A DNA stretch of 64,000 nt from Chordicoccus furentiruminis (GCF_019355395.1 NZ_CP048829.1:930001-994000); one strand, 5' to 3'; shown: positions 49,466 to 60,109, counted from the stretch's first letter. Numbers and translations are program-made. The notes: generated by a model not told the origin, from the letters alone.

Positions 49466-49507
49466 GTAACCAGTAACCATCAAGCACACAGAAAAAGTGA
49501 TTGACCC

Positions 49508-49515
49508 TGGAATAA
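49508..49515. repeat. Right copy of the 8-bp target duplication of ISL3 element
   Basis: TGGAATAA, identical to 47737-47744. Confidence 0.93.
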
Positions 49516-49521
49516 AGTCAA
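49516..49521 (-). promoter_or_regulatory. Displaced -35 box of the cobalamin riboswitch promoter
   Basis: Minus-strand TTGACT, directly next to the right target copy of the ISL3 element. It now lies about 1.8 kb from its -10 box at 47723-47728. Confidence 0.8.
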
Positions 49522-49581
49522 GATATATTATCTTTTCGCATCGCCGTCCTGAAGCATTTCCAGAAAGGCCGCAAAATGCCG

Positions 49582-49609
49582 AAAAAAAGGAGGCGCCCGA
49601 AGGCGCCCC
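49582..49609 (-). terminator. Terminator of the opp operon, UUCG loop
   Basis: On the minus strand GGGGGCGCC pairs with GGCGCCTCC around a TTCG tetraloop, followed by TTTTTTT. It lies about 30 bp after the oppA stop. The stretch from 49522 to 49581 holds no gene. Confidence 0.93.
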
Positions 49610-49640
49610 CCTTACGTGACCGCAGTCAGCTGCATGTTCC

Positions 49641-51494
49641 TTATTCAGCCACGGATGCAGCGGCGGAAGCAGCTTCCGCGCTCTTGCCGAACTGCGGATC
49701 GTCGTTGCCGGAATTCGATGCGAACATCTCCAGCATGTTGATCGGGTCGTTGTAGTCGGCGAGCCATCCCTCACGGGCGAAGTCGAAGTTGCCGGCCTTT
49801 CTCTCGTCGACGAAGACGTTCCACTCCTCGGTGTCGATCTCGACATTGATGCCCACCACGGAGAGGTCGCTCTGGATCGCCTGGGCGATTGCCTCGTGAC
49901 CCGTGCCGCTGTTGGTCAGATAGGTGAGGTTGAGCGGCGTCTCATCGGAGAGCATGCCGTCGTCCGTGAACTTGTAGCCGGCGTACTCGAGCAGCGCCTG
50001 TGCCGCCTCGACGTTGGCGTCGTCATCGGTGCCAGTGGTCTCCGGATAGTAACCCGTCGCGTCCTTCACCGGATAGGTGTAGGCGTCGGAGTTCTCCTTG
50101 AAGGTGCCGCCGTTGCCGTCCGCCATACCGACCGGAATGAAGGAGGTCGCCACCTTCTGCTCGGTCTGGCCGATGTTCTCGATGATGTACTGGCGGTCAA
50201 TCAGCAGAGAGATCGCCTTGCGCATCGCGTTGGCCTGATCGACGGTCTTGCCCTCGAAGATCGGGCTGTTTACGTTGAAGCACGCATAATAGGTGCCGAG
50301 GTTGTCCACGACATGGAAGTCGTCGTTGTCCTTGATGGACGCGATCTCGTTGGTCGGAACCGTATCCGCGAAGTCAAGGTCGCCGGACTGGTACGCCGCG
50401 TAGATCGCGGTGTCGTCTGCGCTCAGCATGAAATCAAGCTCCGGAATCTTGACCTCATCCGCCTTGAACCAGTTGTCGTTCTTCTTGAGAACGATGGACT
50501 GGTTGTGATCCCAGGAGGTCATCGTGTAGGCACCGTTGGTGATGTAGCCGGCTTCCGTCGCCCACGCGCCCGGGTTGGAGCCGTCCTTGTCAGCCGCCTC
50601 GACCGCCGCCTGCGGGACCGGATAGAAGGCCGGGAACGCAGCCAGATCAAGGAAGTACGCGCACGGCGCAAGCAGCTTCGCGGTCAGCGTCGTGTCGTCC
50701 GTCGCCTTGACGTCGATCGCGCCGTCGCTGTCCGTCGCGAAGGTATCCGTGAAGAGATAGGAGTAGTCCGCGCCGGTCTTCGGATCAGCCGCCCGCTTCC
50801 AGGCGTACTCGAAGTCCTTCGCCGTCAGGGCGCTGCCATCCGACCACTTCAGGTCTTTCTTCAGATGGAAGGTGTAGGTGAGGCCGTCGTCGGAGACTTC
50901 ATACGGGTTGTCGTCGTCCGCGCACTCCGGAACGAGGTTGCCGTCCTTGTCATAGGAATACAGGCCGCTGAACATGTTGACGACCATGCACGCGCCGTCA
51001 ACCGTCGTATTCAGCGCCGGATCCAGCTTCGCCGGCTCGGACGCCAGATTGATCTTCAGGACGTCGCGCGGAGCCGTCGCGTTGCGGAAATACTTGAAGC
51101 CGAAGAGGTTGGAATAGATGCCGTCCACGTCGGTCTTCTGCAGATAAAGATCGTTGTAGTAATAGATCGGGATGACCGCGCCGGTGCCCATCAGGATATC
51201 CTCTGCCTGATGCATCAGCTTCACACGCTCATCCGTCGGGATGTTGGATTTGATCTTCTTGATCAGCTCGTCGTACTCCGACCAGTCCGGCGCCGCCGAA
51301 TTGTAGCCCGCGCCCTTGTAGGTCACGCCGTGAGGTGTCGGATAGAGGTCCGTCACGTCGCCCGGCAGAGCCGATTCAGCCGACTCCGTGGCCGCAGCCG
51401 ACTCAACCGCTGAATCCGCCATCACGACGGTGGAGCCCAGCATGCCGACCGCTGTGATGCCGGCAAGGCAGAATGACAGTACTCGATTCTTCAT
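49641..51494 (-). CDS. oppA: Oligopeptide ABC transporter substrate-binding protein with circularly permuted order
   Basis: 617 aa. A Sec signal peptide (1-26, no lipobox) and an Ala/Ser/Glu linker are followed at residues 65-140 by NSAAPDWSEYDELIKKIKS through YYYNDLYLQKTDVDGIYSNLFGFKYF, which normally ends OppA/DppA-type proteins. The usual mature start (DVLKINLASEPAKLDPALNTTVDGACM) comes only at about 144. The frame then runs through the family in order to GWLADYNDPINMLEMFASNSGNDDPQFG and stops with an Ala-rich tail, so the C-terminal ~80 residues sit at the front. The start has AAGGAGG. It binds peptides outside the membrane for OppBCDF. Confidence 0.93.
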   Translation of the reverse strand: MKNRVLSFCLAGITAVGMLGSTVVMADSAVESAAATESAESALPGDVTDLYPTPHGVTYKGAGYNSAAPDWSEYDELIKKIKSNIPTDERVKLMHQAEDILMGTGAVIPIYYYNDLYLQKTDVDGIYSNLFGFKYFRNATAPRDVLKINLASEPAKLDPALNTTVDGACMVVNMFSGLYSYDKDGNLVPECADDDNPYEVSDDGLTYTFHLKKDLKWSDGSALTAKDFEYAWKRAADPKTGADYSYLFTDTFATDSDGAIDVKATDDTTLTAKLLAPCAYFLDLAAFPAFYPVPQAAVEAADKDGSNPGAWATEAGYITNGAYTMTSWDHNQSIVLKKNDNWFKADEVKIPELDFMLSADDTAIYAAYQSGDLDFADTVPTNEIASIKDNDDFHVVDNLGTYYACFNVNSPIFEGKTVDQANAMRKAISLLIDRQYIIENIGQTEQKVATSFIPVGMADGNGGTFKENSDAYTYPVKDATGYYPETTGTDDDANVEAAQALLEYAGYKFTDDGMLSDETPLNLTYLTNSGTGHEAIAQAIQSDLSVVGINVEIDTEEWNVFVDERKAGNFDFAREGWLADYNDPINMLEMFASNSGNDDPQFGKSAEAASAAASVAE

Positions 51495-51547
51495 ACTTTG
51501 TCCTCCTTATTTTCCCAGGAATCATGTCCTGTTCGTGTACGGTGCCA

Positions 51548-51577
51548 ATTATAGCATCAATTCGCCGCCTCCGTCTA
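51548..51577 (-). promoter_or_regulatory. Separate promoter of oppA
   Basis: Minus-strand TAGACG (51577-51572), an 18-nt spacer and a perfect TATAAT (51553-51548), about 55 nt before the start codon. It would let the binding protein be made in excess over the other subunits. Confidence 0.7.
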
Positions 51578-51600
51578 TGGATGGTTCACAATTCCGTCAC

Positions 51601-51620
51601 AAAAAGGCGGCGGACCGCCG

Positions 51621-51621
<1 letters not shown>
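51601..51621 (-). terminator. Short terminator after oppF
   Basis: On the minus strand CGGCG-GTC-CGCCG is followed by CCTTTTT, overlapping the oppF stop. Partial termination here plus the oppA promoter would uncouple oppA from oppBCDF. Confidence 0.6.
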
Positions 51622-52597
<976 letters not shown>

Positions 52598-52601
<4 letters not shown>

Positions 52602-53623
52602 CGCTCCGGCACCTCCATATAATTGTGATTCCTGACGTTCACCCAGCAGGACGCGAAATGGCCGTCCGGCATCCGGAGTTCCGGCGGAACGTCCGTGAGA
52701 CAGATCTTCATCGCCTCATCGCAGCGCGCGCAGAACGCGCAGCCCTTCGGCATGTTGAGCAGGTTGATCGGGTTGCCTCCGATCGGCACCAGCTTCTCCT
52801 TCATGTTGTCCACGCGGGGAATGGAGCGGAGCAGACCCTTGGTGTACTCGTGGCAGGGCCGGTAGAAAATGTCGTCCGCCGTACCTCTCTCGCAGATCCG
52901 GCCGCCGTACATGACCACGATCTCATCCGCCATCTGGGCGATGACGCCCAGATCGTGGGTCACGATGATGATCGCCATCTTCAGTTTCTTCTGCAGATCC
53001 TGCATCAGTTCCAGAATCTGCGCCTGAATCGTCACGTCGAGCGCCGTGGTCGGCTCGTCCGCGATCAGGATATCCGGTTCCGAGACCAGCGCCATCGCGA
53101 TCATCACGCGCTGCCGCATACCGCCGGATAATTCGTGAGGATACTGACGGATCCGTCTCTCCGCGTCGTTGATGCCTACCAGCTTCAGCATCTCCAGTGA
53201 TTTCTGATACGCCGCCTCGCGGGATACCTGCTTATGCGTCAGGATCGCCTCGCGGATCTGGTTTCCCACTGTGTACACCGGATTCAGCGAGGTCATGGGA
53301 TCCTGGAAGATCATGGAGCATTTCTTGCCGCGGAAATCCGCCATCTGCTTCTCGCTGTATTTCGTGATGTCCTCGCCCCGGTAGAGAACCTGGCCCTCAG
53401 TGATGTGTCCGTTCTGCTCCAGAATCCGCATGATCGAGTAGGCCGTGACGGATTTGCCGGAGCCGGACTCGCCCACGATTCCCAGCGTCGTGCCGGGGAA
53501 CAGCTTGAAATTCACGCCGTTGACCGCCCTCACCTCACCCTTGTCCGTCGTGAAGGAGGTGTGGAGGTTCCGTACCTCCAGAATCGGCGTTTTCTCATCA
53601 TTCGCAGTCCTTGCGTCTGCCAT
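52598..53623 (-). CDS. oppD: Oligopeptide ABC transporter ATP-binding protein OppD
   Basis: 341 aa. Walker [10 protein letters not shown], signature [16 protein letters not shown], Walker [13 protein letters not shown], and the C-terminal extension with [15 protein letters not shown]. Partner of OppF. It starts 5 bp after the oppC stop. Confidence 0.95.
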
Positions 53624-53628
53624 CTTGC

Positions 53629-54690
53629 TTACCTCCTCAGTTTCGGATCAAATGCGTCTCTCAGACCGTCGCCCAGCAGGTTGAACGCCAGCACGATCAG
53701 GATGATGGTGACAGCCGGGAACACCAGCTGCATCGGGTAGCTCTGCAGTCCCTGCCGGGCCGCGTTGGCCAGCGAGCCCAGCGACGGCATCGGGGCCTTG
53801 ACGCCCATGCCAACGAAGGAAAGGAAGGATTCGGTGAAAATCGCCGACGGCACCTGCAGCGCCGTCGTAATGATGATGACGCTGACGCAGTTCGGGATGA
53901 TGTGCTTCCGGATGATCCGGCCCGAGCTCGCGCCGACCGCCTTCGCCGCGAGGATGTACTCGTTGTTCTTGATGGTGAGGATCTCGCCGCGGACCAGCCG
54001 GGCCATGCTGACCCAGTACAGGAGGCCGAAGACGATGAAGATCGAGATCATGTTGGATCCAAGAGACTGGACCAGCTTGTTCTTGCTGTTCGTCAGCGTC
54101 TCGTTGAGCACCACCGAGAGGAGGATGATGATCAGCATGTCCGGCAGCGAGTAGATCACGTCAACAATCCGCATCATGATGAGGTCCACCCGCCCTCCGG
54201 CGTACCCTGATATGGATCCGTAGACCACGCCGATGATGAGCACGAGGATCGCCGCGAAGACACCGACGAACAGAGAAATTCTCGTCCCGTAGACAACGCG
54301 GATAAAATAGTCGCGGCTCAGCGAATCGGTTCCCATGATGTGAGGAAAGAGCTTCTTTCCCGTCTTTTCCATATACTTCTGTTCATTCTCCGAATACTCG
54401 AAGGGGCCGAGGTTCTTGGCGCCGCGGTCGCGCTTCCCGTCTACGCGGATGATCTCCGAGTAGCTGTAGGGGACGACAGCCGGGGCAACGACGATCGTCG
54501 CAATGATCAGAGCCAGCACGACGATGGAGGCCACCGCCAGCGGGTTCCGCATCAGCTTCCGCATTCCGTCTCTGAAGAAGGTCGTGGACCTGCTCATGAC
54601 GTCGGCCTGCTGCTTCTCCTCATCCGTCGCCTTCTCGAATTTGCTGAGATCGATCTGAAGACTCAGCGGGTTCTTCTTTGGCATTTCCAT
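53629..54690 (-). CDS. oppC: Oligopeptide ABC transporter permease OppC
   Basis: 353 aa. A long cytoplasmic N-terminus, one helix (about 45-70), an external stretch of about 50 residues and five further helices. The binding-protein-dependent transport motif EYILAAKAVGASSGRIIRKHIIPN contacts the ATPases. It forms the channel with OppB, whose gene ends 17 bp upstream. Confidence 0.94.
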   Translation of the reverse strand: MEMPKKNPLSLQIDLSKFEKATDEEKQQADVMSRSTTFFRDGMRKLMRNPLAVASIVVLALIIATIVVAPAVVPYSYSEIIRVDGKRDRGAKNLGPFEYSENEQKYMEKTGKKLFPHIMGTDSLSRDYFIRVVYGTRISLFVGVFAAILVLIIGVVYGSISGYAGGRVDLIMMRIVDVIYSLPDMLIIILLSVVLNETLTNSKNKLVQSLGSNMISIFIVFGLLYWVSMARLVRGEILTIKNNEYILAAKAVGASSGRIIRKHIIPNCVSVIIITTALQVPSAIFTESFLSFVGMGVKAPMPSLGSLANAARQGLQSYPMQLVFPAVTIILIVLAFNLLGDGLRDAFDPKLRR

Positions 54691-54707
54691 ACTGCTTTTC
54701 GTCCTCC

Positions 54708-55619
<912 letters not shown>

Positions 55620-55738
55620 ACTGTTCCTTTCTAACGTTCAGATTTCTGATGGCTCCCCGCCCAAAATGCGCGCCGCGGGCCGCCGGATCCGTTCACTCTC
55701 CGGGCTCCTTCCCTGAACAGCTGCCAGAATAAGAAAAT

Positions 55739-55774
55739 GCCGGACCACAGACCGCATCCGTCGGCCTGTCCGGC
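55739..55774 (-). terminator. Possible attenuator in the opp leader
   Basis: On the minus strand GCCGGAC (55774-55768) pairs with GTCCGGC (55745-55739), with inner pairing, followed by ATTTTCTT. It lies between the promoter and oppB. No T-box or known riboswitch core is recognised, so the controlling signal is unknown. Confidence 0.6.
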
Positions 55775-55801
55775 ACTTCACCAAAGCAAAGAGTCACCGC
55801 T

Positions 55802-55830
55802 ATTATAAAAGCTGCGCATTGCACTGTCAA
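55802..55830 (-). promoter_or_regulatory. Consensus promoter of the opp operon
   Basis: Minus-strand TTGACA (55830-55825), a 17-nt spacer and TATAAT (55807-55802), a perfect match to the vegetative consensus. The rest of the gap 55620-56038 holds the attenuator-like hairpin at 55739, the hairpin at 55881 and no further gene. Confidence 0.93.
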
Positions 55831-55880
55831 TGAAGCGTCTCTCAAAAAAACACCGAAATTCCGCTTCTTTTCACAAAAAA

Positions 55881-55895
55881 ACGGCTTGGAGCCGT
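55881..55895. other. Orphan terminator-like hairpin between divergent transcripts
   Basis: ACGGCT-TGG-AGCCGT has AAAAAAA before it and GGTGTTTTT after it, so it could terminate in either direction. No gene is known to enter it from either side. Confidence 0.5.
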
Positions 55896-56038
55896 GGTGT
55901 TTTTCCCGATGTTGTGCGATACTGAAAAGAAGCAGAAACGCGCCTTTGCGGCCGCTTCAGCCCCGCCTCCCGCGTTTCCGGCGCGGAGACGGTCTCACAT
56001 CTGCATTTCACACCGCATATGATAAGGAGATTCGTACT

Positions 56039-56557
56039 ATGGACAATCCAGTTGTCACGATCACGATGGCGGACGGCGGCGTGATCCGGGCTGAGCTTTA
56101 CCCGGACACTGCTCCGAATACGGTCCGCAACTTCATCTCTCTGGTAAAAAAAGGATTCTACGACGGACTGATCTTTCACAGAGTGATTCCGGGGTTCATG
56201 ATCCAGGGCGGCGATCCCACCGGAACCGGCATGGGCGGTCCGGGCTATGAGATCCGCGGCGAATTCAGCACCAACGGCTTCGACAACGGGCTCCGCCACA
56301 CCGCGGGTGTGCTCTCGATGGCCCGTGCGATGGACCCTGACTCCGCCGGCAGCCAGTTCTTCATCATGCACGCGGACGCGCCCCATCTCGACGGACAGTA
56401 CGCCGCCTTCGGCAAGGTGACGGACGGAATGGACGTCGTCAACCGGATCGCGGAGACGGAAACGGACTGGAACGACCGTCCGAAGGCAGATCAGGTCATG
56501 AAGACGGTCACAGTGGAGACCTTCGGAACGGATTATCCGGAGCCGGAGAAGGCCTGA
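56039..56557 (+). CDS. Peptidyl-prolyl cis-trans isomerase, cyclophilin type
   Basis: 172 aa from the ATG at 56039, with AAGGAG 9 nt upstream. The cyclophilin core is complete: FHRVIPGFMIQGGDPTGTGMGG, GVLSMARAMDPDSAGSQFFIM and HLDGQYAAFGKVTDGMDVV. No signal peptide, so it assists folding in the cytoplasm. hprK follows 12 bp later and is probably co-transcribed. Confidence 0.96.
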   Translation: MDNPVVTITMADGGVIRAELYPDTAPNTVRNFISLVKKGFYDGLIFHRVIPGFMIQGGDPTGTGMGGPGYEIRGEFSTNGFDNGLRHTAGVLSMARAMDPDSAGSQFFIMHADAPHLDGQYAAFGKVTDGMDVVNRIAETETDWNDRPKADQVMKTVTVETFGTDYPEPEKA

Positions 56558-56569
56558 TCGGAGGCGGAA

Positions 56570-57514
56570 ATGAAAACCGTAGTCAGTCTTCAGAAACTGG
56601 CGGACGCGCTGAAGCTCCAGAATCTCACGCCCGAGATCGACATGAAGCAGATTCAGCTCACGACGCCGGACATCAACCGGCCGGCTCTTCAGCTGACCGG
56701 CTATTACGACCACTTCGTGAAAGAACGGGTTCAGATCATCGGGTACGTGGAATATTCCTATATCATGCAGCTGCCCGACGCCGAGCGGGAACGGATTTAC
56801 GACCGTTTCATCTCGAGCGGGATTCCCTGCGTCATCTTCACGACGCTGACCGAGCCATCGGAGGACATGCTGTCGATCTCCCGGAAATACGGCGTGCCGA
56901 CGCTGGTGACGGAACGCACGACCAGCTCCTTTATGGCGGAGATCATCCGCTGGCTGGGCGTGGAGCTGGCTCCCAGCATCTCCGTCCACGGCGTGCTGGT
57001 GGACGTCTACGGCGAGGGCGTCCTCATCATGGGCGAGAGCGGAATCGGGAAGAGCGAGGCCGCTCTTGAGCTGGTCCGCCGCGGACACCGTCTCGTGAGC
57101 GACGACGTCGTCGTCATCCGCAAGGTCTCCGACGTCACGCTGGTCGGCTCCGCGCCGAACCTCACGCGGCACTTCATCGAGCTGCGGGGCATCGGCATCA
57201 TCGACGTGAAGACGCTCTACGGCGTCGAGCACGTGAAGGATACGCAGTCCATCGACCTCGTCATCAAGCTGGAGGACTGGAGCCGCGACCGCGAGTACGA
57301 CCGTCTCGGCCTTCAGGAGGAATACACTGAGTTTCTCGGCAACAAGGTGGTCTGCCACTCGATTCCGATCCGGCCGGGCCGCAATCTTGCCGTCATTGTC
57401 GAAACCGCCGCGGTCAACCACCGCCAGAAGAAGATGGGCTACAATGCCGCGCAGGAGCTGTACCGCCGGGTACAGGAGAATATGTCCAACCCGAAAGGAA
57501 CGGAGACGACCTGA
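56570..57514 (+). CDS. hprK: HPr kinase/phosphorylase
   Basis: 314 aa. The N-terminal domain (1-130) is followed by the kinase domain with Walker A GESGIGKSE (about 155-163), the HprK signature LRGIGIIDVKTLYGVEHVK and the C-terminal NHRQKKMGYNAAQELYRR. It phosphorylates and dephosphorylates HPr on Ser46, the basis of carbon catabolite control in Firmicutes. Its stop codon lies in the loop of the terminator. Confidence 0.97.
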   Translation: MKTVVSLQKLADALKLQNLTPEIDMKQIQLTTPDINRPALQLTGYYDHFVKERVQIIGYVEYSYIMQLPDAERERIYDRFISSGIPCVIFTTLTEPSEDMLSISRKYGVPTLVTERTTSSFMAEIIRWLGVELAPSISVHGVLVDVYGEGVLIMGESGIGKSEAALELVRRGHRLVSDDVVVIRKVSDVTLVGSAPNLTRHFIELRGIGIIDVKTLYGVEHVKDTQSIDLVIKLEDWSRDREYDRLGLQEEYTEFLGNKVVCHSIPIRPGRNLAVIVETAAVNHRQKKMGYNAAQELYRRVQENMSNPKGTETT

Positions 57515-57533
57515 GTCGTCTCCGTTTCTTTTC
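57499..57533 (+). terminator. Terminator of the cyclophilin-hprK operon
   Basis: AACGGAGACGAC (57499-57510) pairs perfectly with GTCGTCTCCGTT (57515-57526) around CTGA, which includes the hprK stop. TCTTTTC follows. Confidence 0.92.
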
Positions 57534-57553
57534 GCCATTTTTCATCCGTCCGT

Positions 57554-59968
57554 TCAGCCAACAGCCTGCGTACTGTCCCCGTCGTCCGGCTGTGAATCCG
57601 GTGTCCCCGAATCGCCGGATTCCGCCGGCGGAGGGGTTCCGGCCGGTTCGGAAGCCGGCGCGGAGCTGTCTGAATCGGCGGATGGCCTGGCCGAGTCCTC
57701 ATCCGGATGCAGGACCGGCGCGTCCGGATTCTCCGTCGGCGTCACCACGGTGACCGCCGGTGTCGGCGCGGAGGTCACGGCTTTCTCGGGCGCCGATGTC
57801 GGATTTCCTTCCGGCGTCAGCGTCCGGGGCTCGTCCTGTCCTTCGCTTAAGAGTCCGTCCCCGTCCACATTGCAGATCTCCGTTGGCACATAGCGGTCCG
57901 CCACATAGTCGTCGCTGATGTACTGGCAGGTCTCGGACGGCAGCATGTTGGAAAGCCCGCACAGCTTCATCCGGCGGACCGTTTCCGGCTTCTCGAAATC
58001 CCGGACCGTCTCGTCCGCCGCGATCCGGTCCATGATCCGCTTCCAGAGGAGCTTGTGGGCGATCCGGCTCTGCTCCCCCTCCGGGATCACCGTGTTGTCA
58101 TCATAGCCGTACCAGATGCCCATCGTATAGTAGGGCGTATAGCCGACAAACCAGAGGTCGCGGTAACTGGATGTCGTTCCGGTCTTACCGGCGACAGCCA
58201 TCGCGCTGTCGAGTTGCAAGTCCGTACCGGTTCCGTCGGAGACGACGCCCTTCATCGCGTCCGTCAGGATCCACGCCGTCTCCCGGCTGATGACCTGCGT
58301 CTTTTCCGGCGACGAATTGTCGATGACCGTGTTCCCGTTCATGTCCGTGATCTTCGTGTAGAAGGCCGGCGGCATGTACACGCCTCCGTCTGCGATCGCC
58401 GCATAGGCCGCAGTCAGCTCCAGGTTCGTCACACCATTGGTGATGCCTCCCAGTGCCAGCGCCTGGCCCGCGTCCTTCTTCTCGTCGAGCGTCGTAAATC
58501 CGAATTTCTCCAGCATCTCGAGTCCTGCCTTCGGCGTGATCGCGGTCAGCACTTTGACGGCGACCACGTTGACGGAATGCACGATGGCCTGCCGGAGCGG
58601 AATCCAGCCCAGATAGCCCTCCTCCGCGTCATGTACCTCTGTGCCGTCCGCATACGCATACGGCTCATCACACTCGTACGAGCCGATCGTCCGCTTGCCG
58701 CTGTCGATCGCGGGCGCGTAGGTCGAGAGGATCTTGAAGGTCGAGCCGGGCTGACGTTTCACGCTGACCGCCCGGTTCAGCGTCAGCGACGCGGTCTTTT
58801 TCCCGCTGCCTCCTACGATCGCCTTCACGGCTCCGGTGGACTGATCCATCAGGACGAGAGACGACTCCGACCCTTCCGCGAATTCCGTCATGGCGGCGTA
58901 CTCCTCGTCGCAGATCGCCTGAAGGGACTGGTCCTGCGTCGTATAGATCCGGAGGCCGCCCGAATACAGAAGCTGGTAGGCCTGCGTCTCGGAATAGCCG
59001 CCCCTCTCCTCAAGATCCTTCACCACCTGGCCGGTCAGCGCGTCGACGAACCACGAGTATACCGTGTTCTCCGTCGTCCGGGCGGCTTCCTGCGCGTCCG
59101 CAATTTCCTGATAAACGTCGTCAGCAAGGCATTCGTTCATCTCGGTCTGCTTGATGTAGCCCTGCTCCGCCATCTTCGTGAGCACGCGCTTCCGCCGCTC
59201 CGCGTTGGCCTCTGGGTGCCTGATCGGATTGTACTTCGCCGGATTCTGCGTGATGCCTGCGATCACGGTCGCCTCGGAGAGGCTGAGAGCCGACACATCC
59301 TTGTTGAAATACTTTCTCGACGCGGCCTCCACGCCGTAGGTTCCGGCTCCGAGGTTGATCGTATTGAGGTAATTCTCGAGAATCAGGTCCTTGTTCTTCA
59401 GCTTTTTCTCAAGCTTCACCGCGAGATACTGCTCCTGCACCTTGCGCTTGAGCTTCTCCAGCATCGTCGTCTCGCCGGTCCAGTCCGTGAAGACATTGTT
59501 CTTGATCAGCTGCTGCGTGATCGTGCTCGCACCCTCTGAGAAATGGAAGCCGTTTCGGACGCCCTGCACCGCCGCCCGCAGGATGCCGCGGATATCGATC
59601 CCTCCGTGCTGATAGAACCGCTCGTCCTCGATCGCGACCACCGCGTGCTGAAGAGAGACCGGCACCTGACTGAGCGAAACCGCGGTCCGGTTGGAATCCG
59701 AGGTCGTCAGCTTCTGCATCTGGCGTCCGTCCGCGTCATAGATGTAGGTTGCATATCCGCTGGGGGAGATGCTGATCGAATCCACGTCAGGCGCGCTGGA
59801 AATCCACCCGCTGATGACGCCGGCCGCCGCTGCCCCTCCGATCACAAGCAGAAAAAGGACCGCAAAAAGGAAGCCCCGCAGCACGCTGCGGATCACGCCT
59901 CTCTTCTTTCGCGGCCGTCTTTTTCTGAATTTTCCGTCTTCATGTTTCGAATTGGCTTTGCTTTTCAT
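57554..59968 (-). CDS. Class A penicillin-binding protein (transglycosylase/transpeptidase)
   Basis: 804 aa. A basic cytoplasmic N-terminus, a membrane anchor (about 30-55), and a GT51 glycosyltransferase domain (about 85-260) with catalytic E114 in EDERFYQHGG and GASTITQQLIKN. The transpeptidase domain shows SxxK in PGSTFKIL, SxN in HSVNVV and KTGTT. A Pro/Thr/Ser/Asp-rich tail of about 110 residues ends the protein. It polymerises and cross-links peptidoglycan. Encoded alone. Confidence 0.96.
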   Translation of the reverse strand: MKSKANSKHEDGKFRKRRPRKKRGVIRSVLRGFLFAVLFLLVIGGAAAAGVISGWISSAPDVDSISISPSGYATYIYDADGRQMQKLTTSDSNRTAVSLSQVPVSLQHAVVAIEDERFYQHGGIDIRGILRAAVQGVRNGFHFSEGASTITQQLIKNNVFTDWTGETTMLEKLKRKVQEQYLAVKLEKKLKNKDLILENYLNTINLGAGTYGVEAASRKYFNKDVSALSLSEATVIAGITQNPAKYNPIRHPEANAERRKRVLTKMAEQGYIKQTEMNECLADDVYQEIADAQEAARTTENTVYSWFVDALTGQVVKDLEERGGYSETQAYQLLYSGGLRIYTTQDQSLQAICDEEYAAMTEFAEGSESSLVLMDQSTGAVKAIVGGSGKKTASLTLNRAVSVKRQPGSTFKILSTYAPAIDSGKRTIGSYECDEPYAYADGTEVHDAEEGYLGWIPLRQAIVHSVNVVAVKVLTAITPKAGLEMLEKFGFTTLDEKKDAGQALALGGITNGVTNLELTAAYAAIADGGVYMPPAFYTKITDMNGNTVIDNSSPEKTQVISRETAWILTDAMKGVVSDGTGTDLQLDSAMAVAGKTGTTSSYRDLWFVGYTPYYTMGIWYGYDDNTVIPEGEQSRIAHKLLWKRIMDRIAADETVRDFEKPETVRRMKLCGLSNMLPSETCQYISDDYVADRYVPTEICNVDGDGLLSEGQDEPRTLTPEGNPTSAPEKAVTSAPTPAVTVVTPTENPDAPVLHPDEDSARPSADSDSSAPASEPAGTPPPAESGDSGTPDSQPDDGDSTQAVG

Positions 59969-60046
59969 GCCGCCATTATACCATCGGAGCCGGTTCTTTC
60001 CAAGAATCCGCGATGGAATTCACATTCTGCCGCCGGGTGCATTTTC

Positions 60047-60055
60047 TGCTATAAT
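60047..60055 (+). promoter_or_regulatory. Extended -10 promoter of the YigZ gene
   Basis: TGCTATAAT has the extended TGn and a perfect -10 box; the -35 region is poor. Start of transcription would be about 50 nt before the TTG start. Confidence 0.65.
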
Positions 60056-60109
60056 GACGTGGAACATGCAGCCGCCGTCCCCTGCCATCTGAAAGAAAGG
60101 AACGCAGAC

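Larger units (their letters stand above)
47745..49507 (-). mobile_element. Complete ISL3-family insertion sequence, 1763 bp
   Basis: Inverted repeats GGCTCAGTCACATTTTCTGTGTG (first 20 shown as 47745-47764) and, reversed from 49507, GGGTCAATCACTTTTTCTG match closely. An exact 8-bp target duplication TGGAATAA flanks the element (47737-47744 and 49508-49515), the size expected for ISL3. It carries one transposase gene whose stop codon lies inside the inverted repeat, and about 320 nt of structured non-coding DNA at the other end. Confidence 0.95.

Noticed and set aside
49501-49529. Plus-strand TTGACC-N17-TATATT that looks like a promoter
   Set aside because: The -35 is the ISL3 terminal repeat and the rest is host DNA; no plus-strand gene follows, only the end of oppA in antisense.
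55871-57538. 555-codon minus-strand frame opposite cyclophilin and hprK
   Set aside because: Covers two clear plus-strand genes with diagnostic motifs; it is a shadow.
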